Source: Peribacillus frigoritolerans
GTDB taxonomy: Bacteria > Bacillota > Bacilli > Bacillales > DSM-1321
Length of the DNA stretch: 64,000 bases
NCBI GenBank assembly: GCA_030562215.1
Contig: JAUPFL010000001.1
Coordinates: forward strand, 3,584,501-3,648,500
Reading direction: 5' to 3'
Shown here: positions 56,993-64,000 of the stretch, one piece after another
Position numbering within the stretch: the stretch's first letter is position 1
How the letters are laid out: each line of letters opens with the position of its first letter
The notes under the pieces: generated by a model
What the model saw: the letters and a program-made list of their open reading frames with translations, nothing else
The model's database searches: none
Told to the model about the DNA's origin: nothing
Program-made: the position numbers and the translations under genes

Positions 56993-58138
56993 TTACCCCC
57001 TATTCTTGATTGCTGCCAAAAAAGTCCGCATTACTTGTTCGGCTGAAACTTCCAACAATTCAGCTCCTCTTTCCATAGCTTCCTTTAAAGGCATAGGAGC
57101 GTTCACCAAACTATGAACACTAGTTATTCCGTGTTCATATAAAACTTCAATACCTGTTCCGATCGACCCAGTCAAAACAAATACCGGAATACCATGCTTT
57201 TTGGCTTCTTGTGCAACTCCCATTGGTGTTTTGCCTGAAGCAGTCTGGCAATCGATTTGTCCCTCACCGGTAAAGACACAATCGGCATCGGACAGTTTTT
57301 CACCCAGTTTCGTATACTCCATGACAATATCGATGCCCCTTTTTGTATCTGCACGGAAAAAGGCTTGAAATGCACCTCCAATTCCTCCTGCAGCACCAGC
57401 ACCTGCTTTATCATGCAAGTGTATGCCAGTTTTTATTTCCACCAAATCAGCCCATGATGATAAAGCTTTATCAAGCATTTCAACCATGTCTGGAGTCGCC
57501 CCTTTTTGAGGTCCGAATACACTTGATGCCCCATCTGGGCCGACTAACGGATTTTGGACATCCGAGGCAATTAAAAATTCGGATTCTGCTATTCTCGAAT
57601 CAAAATCCTCCGTATTAATGTCTGATATCCGCAATAATTCGGCACCTCCGTATCCCAGAGGTTTACCTTCTTCATCAAACACCTTCATTCCCAAAGCCTG
57701 GAGCATACCGACACCGCCATCGTTGGTAGCGCTTCCACCAATCGCTAAAATGAACTTTCGACAGCCATCATTCAATGCTTTTTGAATAAGCTCCCCTGTC
57801 CCGTATGTAGTAGTGATCAATGGGTTCAACTCAGCTGGATCGACTAGGCATAGACCGGATGCGCTAGCCATTTCAATTACACATGTTTCTTGATCGCCCA
57901 AGATTGCATATGCTGCCTGAACATCTTCAAGTAAAGGTCCTTTAACAGTCACATCAACTTTTCGACCATTTGTTGCTGTAACAAGGCTATCCATCGTGCC
58001 TTCCCCGCCATCCGCCACTGGAACCAATTCTGTCTTCGCATCCGGCAATGCATTCCTGACTCCTCGCTCGATTGCTTTTGAAGCATCTGTTGCAGATAGA
58101 CTTCCTTTATAGGAATCTGGTGCAATAACAATTTTCAT
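56993..58138 (-). CDS. glxK: Glycerate kinase (GlxK/GarK type)
   Basis: A 381-residue kinase, intact, that phosphorylates D-glycerate into the glycolytic phosphoglycerate pool. It opens with IVIAPDSYKGSLSATDAS, has the phosphate-binding LAIGGSATNDGGVGMLQALG near residue 130 and GAGAAGGIGGAFQAFF near 240, and VFTGEGQIDCQTASGKTP near 285. The last two blocks are the signature of the GK-II-type family. It is the first gene of glxK-gntP and is divergent from a CdaR-type activator. Confidence 0.93.
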   Translation of the reverse strand: MKIVIAPDSYKGSLSATDASKAIERGVRNALPDAKTELVPVADGGEGTMDSLVTATNGRKVDVTVKGPLLEDVQAAYAILGDQETCVIEMASASGLCLVDPAELNPLITTTYGTGELIQKALNDGCRKFILAIGGSATNDGGVGMLQALGMKVFDEEGKPLGYGGAELLRISDINTEDFDSRIAESEFLIASDVQNPLVGPDGASSVFGPQKGATPDMVEMLDKALSSWADLVEIKTGIHLHDKAGAGAAGGIGGAFQAFFRADTKRGIDIVMEYTKLGEKLSDADCVFTGEGQIDCQTASGKTPMGVAQEAKKHGIPVFVLTGSIGTGIEVLYEHGITSVHSLVNAPMPLKEAMERGAELLEVSAEQVMRTFLAAIKNRG

Positions 58139-58451
58139 GCTCAGTTCCCCTTTGAATATATTTTTATATTAATTTAATTATAATCTTCAGAAATATTTTA
58201 ATCATCGTTCATTCTAAACGAAAATTAGTATGACATATTTGATTTTTTTAGCTATACTATATAGAAAAAATGATCTTCTGGAAATTTTTATGTTTTTTCC
58301 ATTTTCCTAAACTGCAAGATAGCTAAAGGCTTAAACTATCGACAATCCCCCTTTACATGAAAAATCATAGCTTGTTTGCATGAAATATGATGACCATTCT
58401 GTTAGCACAAACTGGATAACCAAATAAAAAAACTCTAGAAGGATGACTTGA
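58139..58451. other. Divergent promoter region between glxK and the CdaR-type gene
   Basis: AT-rich, and should hold both promoters and the CdaR sites. TAGCTATACTATATAG near 58250 is a dyad-like stretch with a -10 look, but I cannot assign operators with confidence. Confidence 0.35.
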
Positions 58452-59545
58452 ATGCTGACCCAAGAAATTGCAATGGAAATTGTAAAACAAACCACCAATA
58501 GACTTAACAGAAATATTAATATTATGGATGATAAAGGAATCATCATCGCTTCCGGAAATCATGAACGCATCGATCAATTGCATTTAGGAGCAATCGAAGT
58601 TCTGAAAACGGGAAAGCCTTTAATCATTCACGAAAATGATCATCATCAATGGGTCGATGTTCTTCCAGGAATTAATTTGCCTATTAATTTTCAAAATGTA
58701 ATTATAGGCGTCATCGGGATTACCGGAGATCCGACTGAACTTTTGGAATTCGGCGAATTGGTGAAAATGATAACGGAAATGATGCTTCATCAAGCTTTTA
58801 TGGCGGAACAACTCGAATGGAAACAACACTTGAAAGAATTGGTATTTGAAGACTTATTAAAGGAAGATATCGATCAGCATTCGATTGATCAGAGACTTGA
58901 ACGGATTGGAATGAAATTAGAACCTCCCTATCAAGTGGGGGTGATGGAAATGAAATTAAATCCGTTAAATAAGAATGAACTGATTCAAATGACTGAATCT
59001 GTTTTTGGTACACAACAAGCCCTTGTTGGGTTCCTGAATGTGAATCGGGTTTTCATCCTCACTACGGCGCTTAGCGGAAATAACATTGACAAAAGGCTGG
59101 CTACAGCCATCAAGCGATTAAAAGCAAAAGGCTTTGTTATACGAATCGGTTTGGGCTCTATTGTTAATAAGGAATCATACATAGTCCACTCTTTCCGCGA
59201 AGCTGAAACAGCACTTTTACTAGGTGAAGCCAATCTAGCTTTAACAAGATATACTGATGTGGAAACAAAAGCTCTGTTGGAAAGGATAGATGAACGGACG
59301 AAACAGCAATTTCAGGAAAGGATTATAGGAAGCTTATCCGAAAAGTTGATTGAGACACTGCAACAATTTTTCCTTAGTAACTTAAATATCGGGGAATGTG
59401 CAAAAAGAATGTATATCCATCGTAATTCCCTTATATACCGATTAAAAAAATCAAGGAAATTACCGGATATAATCCACAGATGCTGCAAGATGCCATAACC
59501 TTACAGTTAGCCATTTGGGTAAGCCAATCGAAAAGGGGAAATTGA
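58452..59545 (+). CDS. CdaR family sugar-diacid regulator (frameshifted near the end)
   Basis: About 364 residues. An N-terminal diacid-recognition domain (TQEIAMEIVKQTTNRLNRNI, ASGNHERIDQLHLGA) is followed by a GGDEF-like middle part. The C-terminal PucR-type helix-turn-helix has LNIGECAKRMYIHRNSLIYRLKK. One A added near 59447 replaces a short stray end by IKEITGYNPQMLQDAITLQLAIW, the normal tail. It is divergent from glxK-gntP and is very likely its activator, responding to glycerate or a related acid. Confidence 0.9.
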
Positions 59546-59662
59546 AAGATATTGTATTTAGTTCTATCCCTATTTAAGCCTTGCAATGGAATTCTGTATA
59601 ATTGATCGAATTACCGAGTAGATTAAAAATACATGATTTTTTTGCATATCAGGAGGGATTGA

Positions 59663-61271
59663 ATGAGTGGCATCGCAAATCTTTTAATTATCCTTGGATT
59701 TACCGTTATTTTCATTATTATCATCGTTTTGGCTTTACTATTACTTTATATGATTTTCTTTGATCGCATGCAGAAGCACCATGCAATTTTAAGGAATTAC
59801 CCCGTGCTTGGGAGAATACGATACTTTCTGGAAAAAATCGGACCTGAGATGCGGCAATATTGGTTTAACAGTGATAACGAAGGAAAACCCTTTTCCCGCG
59901 ATGACTATGAACATATGGTGAAAAGTTCAAAATATTTACGGGATGTAATAGGTTTTGGCTCAAAACGAGATTTTGATGAGGAAGGCTTCTTTGTTAAAAA
60001 TAGCATGTTTCCAAAATTGGCCGAAGAAGAAAAATATGATCGTGAAACTAAAGTGACGACGAAAAGATACATTCTATTGAAAGACCCGCTTTTCTCACAA
60101 CGGGAAGAAAAATGGGAAGATGAAGTATCCTCTGCATTCTTATTGGATGATGAAGATGCCGTAATCATCGGCCCTAACACTAAGAATCCCTTTCGACTAA
60201 AAGGTCTTATCGGCATGTCCGCCATGAGTTATGGCTCTTTGGGGAAGAATGCAATCACTGCGCTTTCTGAGGGATTGGCTGCAGCAAAAGGTACTTGGAT
60301 GAATACAGGTGAAGGCGGACTATCCCCTTATCATTTAATCGGCGGTGTCGATATAATCATGCAAATCGGTCCAGCCATGTTTGGAGTTCGTGACAGTTTC
60401 GGCGAAATGGATTGGGATGAGTTAAAAAAGAAAAAGTGAAATACCCGAAATCAAAGCTTTTGAAATTAAATTGGCTCAAGGTGCCAAAACTCGCGGAGGG
60501 CATATCGATGCTGAAAAAGTGAATCCGGAAATCGCTGAAATCCGTAAGGTCACTCCGTACAAAGCGATCGATAGTCCGAATCGGTTTTATCAATACAATG
60601 ATGTAAAATCCATGTGCGATTTTATCGAAAAAATCAGGGAACATACAGGAATTCCGGTCGGTATCAAAATGGTCATCGGCGGCACTGACAGTGTTGAAGA
60701 GCTTGCTAGCTACATGAAAGAAACCGGGAAAGGTCCGGATTTCATTTCATTGGATGGCGGTGAAGGCGGCACGGGTGCTTCATATCAGGAATTGATCGAT
60801 AGCGTAGGGTTGCCGATAAAATCCGCTTTGCCGATTTTAGTATCGACACTGGAAAAATACGGTGTCCGCAATCGGGTTAAAATCATCGCCTCCGGTAAAT
60901 TGTTCACGCCTGATAGAATCGCGATAGCTCTTGCCATGGGAGCGGACCTCGTTAACATAGCTCGAGGTTTCATGATAGCGATAGGATGTATACAGACGAT
61001 GAAATGCCATTCCAATGCTTGTCCTGTCGGGGTAGCCACCACTGATCCGGAATTGCAAAAAGCACTTGTCATCGATGAAAAGAAATACCGCGTGGTTAAC
61101 TTTCTTGTTACCCTTAGAAAAGGATTATTTCGAATCTCAGCCGCTGCTGGTTTAGATTCGCCTATCCATTTTCAACCTAAGCACATTAGCTATAAGGACG
61201 ATAAAGGAATTGTCACATCCCTTGAAGACATTATGAAAGAAGTTAATGGACAAATAGGATCCAGGCAATGA
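59663..61271 (+). CDS. FMN-binding glutamate synthase-domain protein, YerD-like (frameshifted)
   Basis: About 536 residues. One N-terminal membrane helix (residues 6-32) anchors a TIM-barrel glutamate-synthase domain. It shows GMSAMSYGSLGKNAITALS near residue 185, NTGEGGLSPYH near 215, DGGEGGTGASYQE near 375 and the [3Fe-4S] cysteines in MKCHSNACPVGVAT. The frame shifts near 60437 in an A-rich run; one fewer A gives LKKKSEIPEIKAFE. It lacks the glutaminase domain of true GOGAT, so it may move electrons to another amide or keto substrate. B. subtilis YerD is the likely counterpart. Confidence 0.88.
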
Positions 61272-61310
61272 AAAAACCACCGCCAAAGTATGATGGGCGG
61301 TGGTTTTTCT
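61271..61310 (+). terminator. Terminator of the YerD-like gene
   Basis: AAACCACCGCC and GGGCGGTGGTTT form a strong stem followed by TTTCTTTTT, right after the stop codon. Confidence 0.9.
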
Positions 61311-61469
61311 TTTTCAATCAATGAAGCCATTATAATCTGCCAAAATGTATCAGGCATGTAAACGAATATCCCCCTGCCTCCCCTTCCTCATTAGCTTTCC
61401 ATAGCGATAATAAACATAAGCGGCAGTAATATAAGCGGCTTTAGCCAAAATTCGGGATTATTCAAAATA

Positions 61470-62407
61470 TCAGATTGATTGATAATACCATTTACCATCA
61501 CGTTTAAACTTTCTGCATTGGTCATTCAAAAGAAGGTATTCGAGGTGTGCCAATGTTTCACCAACAGCAAATCTGGATTCGTGAATGGACAGATTTCCAA
61601 ATAAGATCTGGCAAGCAATTTTTACAGAAATCGGCTCTTTCATGTTTTCATGAATTAAATGCAACCGGTCTTGATGATGAACCAACAATTCAACAATTCT
61701 TTTATTGGCATTTTGAAACGGTTTTCCATGTGAAGGGATGACATATTCAACGTCCAGCTTTTTTATTTTTTCAAAGAATTAAAAAACTCTTCCAATGGGT
61801 TGCTGAAACCTTTAAACCAATAAGAAATATTTGGAGATATCCTGGGCAATATATGATCTGTCGAGAAAAGAACGCTTTTTTCCTTATTATATAAGGAAAT
61901 CAGGCCATCAGAATGACCCGGAGTGAAAATCACTTCATACTCATATTTGCCAAAATGAAGCTTCATTCCTTCTTCAAGATGATGATTTACGGTAGGATAG
62001 GGTTTTACTTGTGGCATGAATCCGCTTTCGTCACTGGATAAGGCCACGGCGACATCTTCTTCCATACCACATGCCTTGTAATTTTCTTTAAGCAAATTCA
62101 GCGAATCGGCTTCCCAATACGTAGTTCCCGCATTTTCATCCACTTCTGTCATCCATATATCCGCATCAGTCAATTGTTGTAATGCCCCTGCATACCCGAA
62201 ATGATCTGGGTGATAATGTGTGATGATAATATCGGTAATATCGTGTTTTTCGATAATTGGGTTCCATAAATCCCTTGTCGTTTTGTTATTCAATCCCGCA
62301 TCAATGATAGTCCATCCTTTTTCACCTTCCGCTAAGAAACAGTGGACATGGTCCAACCTAAAAGGCAATGGAATGGTAATTTGAGTAACTTTCAATTCAT
62401 TCAGCAA
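61470..62407 (-). CDS. MBL-fold metallo-hydrolase with C-terminal winged-helix-like domain (frameshifted)
   Basis: About 312 residues. The metallo-beta-lactamase motifs are ITHYHPDHFGYAG near residue 62, TPGHSDGL near 165 and STDHILP near 188. A single added base near 61765 recovers IKKLDVEYVIPSHGKPF, the last histidine ligand. The final 100 residues form a small helical domain ending KWYYQSI, common in MBL proteins of this subgroup. Glyoxalase-II-like or lactonase activity is possible; the substrate is unknown. Confidence 0.85.
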
Positions 62408-62606
62408 GTATAACTTCCCCTTCCGATGTAGCTACATTTACATGAACCAAAAATCGAAATTGCTAAAAACTAAACATTTAAGTTTATTAAATAAGGATAT
62501 ATCATTATCAATTCGACGAATTCTTTCAAGTTCCTTTAATCATTATCCAGAGCCCTTCGATTAAAGTCCAGAAGCCATAGCCTAGGGGCAATGGTTAATT
62601 CATGAA

Positions 62607-62640
62607 TTAAAAAAACCGCCATTAAAATTAATGGCGGCAC
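62607..62640 (-). terminator. Terminator of the hypothetical gene at 62647
   Basis: CCGCCATTAA and TTAATGGCGG form the stem, followed by TTTTTTTAAT on the minus strand, directly after the stop. Confidence 0.85.
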
Positions 62641-62646
62641 CTCGAT

Positions 62647-63238
62647 TTACATATCTTCCTCGATTGTTTGAACAAGGATAAAAAGAAAATGATAAATTAA
62701 ATGAAAAGCTTCTTCCAATGACATGTCTTCTCGAAACCCTTTAATGTTATCCAAGGCAAAATTCACATCCCATAGCCCTTCGCCCTGGTTAAACATTAAA
62801 CTGAACGACCCAATTCCTTCTTGAAGTTCCTTGGTTAAATACGCTTTTAACACTTCTCCCATTTTTTCTGGAATTTCAATCCAAACATCGCGTTATATGT
62901 ACCGAAAACATCATCGACTTCTAACGAAAGAGCCTCAACACCAATTAATTCGAACCATTGTGATTCAAAGTAAAGGAATTCATCTTTGTTTTTTTCAAAT
63001 ACTCGATCGGTTGTGATAAAAATGCAGAGTTTTCTTCAGAGATTAATTCTTCGCTCTCTTTATTACTTCGCTCCATATAAGCATCTGTAAAACGGGATGC
63101 ATTTTCTTTTTCCACTATAATGATATCTTCGGCGATTAATTTATGCTTTTCTACATAATCCTTTTCTTCTTTAAACAACTCAACCTTTTTTTCGATAACG
63201 GATTTCGATATGTATGATTCCATTTGTTTTTTTAGCAT
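62647..63238 (-). CDS. Conserved hypothetical protein, about 197 residues (frameshifted)
   Basis: A soluble acidic protein. The ATG at 63238 has AGGAGG eight bases upstream. The first part is helical and charged (KSVIEKKVELFKEEKDYVEK) and includes ASRFTDAYMERSNKE and FLSQPIEYLKK. Two single-base changes near 62988 and 62875 join it through FELIGVEALSLEVDDVFG to the C-terminal part with GLWDVNFALDNIKGF. Similar Bacillus proteins have been labelled branched-chain aminotransferase in databases, but no PLP motif is present, so I would not use that name. Confidence 0.65.
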
Positions 63239-63411
63239 GATATGTCCTCCTAGTATCTTTTCAAGCTCTCGCAATTTCAATCATAGCATATTCAGTATAG
63301 ATAAAATAACTTTGTGAAAGAAATTACAATATCAGTTGTAGCAATCATTTCGTGTCTTCGATATAGTAGTGGTAAGCGTTTATACATTTGAAAGAAATGA
63401 GATGTTGAATA

Positions 63412-64000
63412 ATGCAAAAAATCATTGTAGTTGGTGCAGGGATTTTGGGAGCTTCCACTGCCTATCAGTTGGCTAAAAAAGGGGTTGAAGTGATCATTAT
63501 TGACCGACAAGATATCGGTCAGGCAACATCTGCAGCTGCAGGAATCGTTTGCCCGTGGATATCGCAAAGGCGCAACCAAGCTTGGTATCTCCTTGCCAAA
63601 AATGGTGCGGCTTTTTATCCCGGTTTAATTGAAGAACTTGAACGGGACGGGGAAACCGAGACTGGTTATGCCCAAGTCGGGGCCATAAGTCTACATACAG
63701 ATGAAGCTAAACTTAATGCCATGAAGAACCGGGCGGCAAAACGGAAAGAAGATGCACCGGAGATGGGGGCTATCACATTACTTTCCGCAGAGGAAACACG
63801 TGCCTATTTCCCGCCTCTTTCCAGTGAATTTGCAGCCGTTCATGTGAGTGGTGCCGCGCGGGTCGATGGACGCGCACTACGTGATTCCTTATTGAGGGCA
63901 TCACAAAAATACGGTGCAAAAATTATGTATGGCGAGGCTATACTTACATATAACGGTACTCAAGTGACAGGTGTAACACTTGGAGATGATTTCATTCCTG
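63412..64000 (+). CDS. FAD-dependent oxidoreductase, DadA / D-amino-acid dehydrogenase type (N-terminal part)
   Basis: The first 196 residues of a DAO-family flavoprotein, open to the window edge. It begins KIIVVGAGILGASTAYQLAKKG, the Rossmann FAD motif GxGxxG, followed by the acidic strand end VIIIDRQDIGQATSAAAG. Later blocks include GYAQVGAISLHTD, LLSAEETRAYFP and AARVDGRALRDSLL, typical of DadA or glycine-oxidase-like enzymes. The ribosome site is poor. The rest of the gene lies beyond 64000. Confidence 0.85.
   Translation, partial: MQKIIVVGAGILGASTAYQLAKKGVEVIIIDRQDIGQATSAAAGIVCPWISQRRNQAWYLLAKNGAAFYPGLIEELERDGETETGYAQVGAISLHTDEAKLNAMKNRAAKRKEDAPEMGAITLLSAEETRAYFPPLSSEFAAVHVSGAARVDGRALRDSLLRASQKYGAKIMYGEAILTYNGTQVTGVTLGDDFIP

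Noticed and set aside
62647..63280. Branched-chain amino-acid aminotransferase label for the hypothetical gene
   Set aside because: No PLP-binding lysine motif or aminotransferase fold pattern can be seen, and the protein is too short.

Overview
The window looks like the chromosome of a low-GC, endospore-forming Bacillaceae, most like Bacillus or Peribacillus. The signs are strong AGGAGG ribosome sites, many TTG and GTG starts, T-tailed hairpin terminators, and family signatures such as TnrA with perfect TnrA boxes, IseA behind a WalR box, YkuK, a YerD-like protein and a yybP-ykoY riboswitch. The genus is inference. I saw no tRNA, rRNA or CRISPR array.

Over half of the larger genes (about 30) are split by single-base frame changes. 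Nearly all sit in or beside short homopolymers, and almost all are one-base losses. Each gene is restored to its usual family length by one to three such changes, so I annotate them as single genes with probable sequencing errors.

Layout. 1-688: tail of a membrane acyltransferase. 785-4428: a GlcD-type oxidase with a BASS transporter, divergent from a FadR-type GntR regulator, with four operator-like sites between them. 4.5-11.8 kb: small genes, a GntR/EamA pair, a zinc-ribbon miniprotein, a methyltransferase and a TrmB/LysE divergent pair. 11.9-24.1 kb: glcDF glycolate oxidase, a racemase, a polyamine-type ABC transporter, a TAXI binding protein, and a histidine kinase/NtrC pair. A consensus sigma-54 promoter with upstream dyads lies before the TAXI gene and probably drives TAXI plus the ABC genes.

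24.4-29.2 kb: vanZ, vanY, vanS, vanR, a serine resolvase and a Tn3-transposase remnant lie between inverted repeats resembling those of Tn1546. The order follows Tn1546, but vanHAX is absent. A truncated DinB duplicate and a decayed second resolvase follow. 29.6-36 kb: YdeI-like, ArsR/SRPBCC, DinB, OsmC and a CBM20 beta-amylase. 36.2-46.4 kb: nitrate assimilation (nasDE, tnrA, nasF, nasC, nasB, nasA) with three perfect TnrA boxes.

46.4-64 kb: YkuK, a MurE-like ligase, a DHA3-type MFS exporter with a translational-attenuator-like leader, MscS, a Spo0M-like gene behind a Mn2+-type riboswitch, IseA, PadR/HAAS, GntP permease with glycerate kinase and CdaR, a YerD-like protein, an MBL hydrolase, a hypothetical protein and the start of a DadA-like oxidase. 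The recurrent metabolic theme is use of two- and three-carbon hydroxy-acids (glycolate/lactate, glycerate) together with nitrate assimilation.
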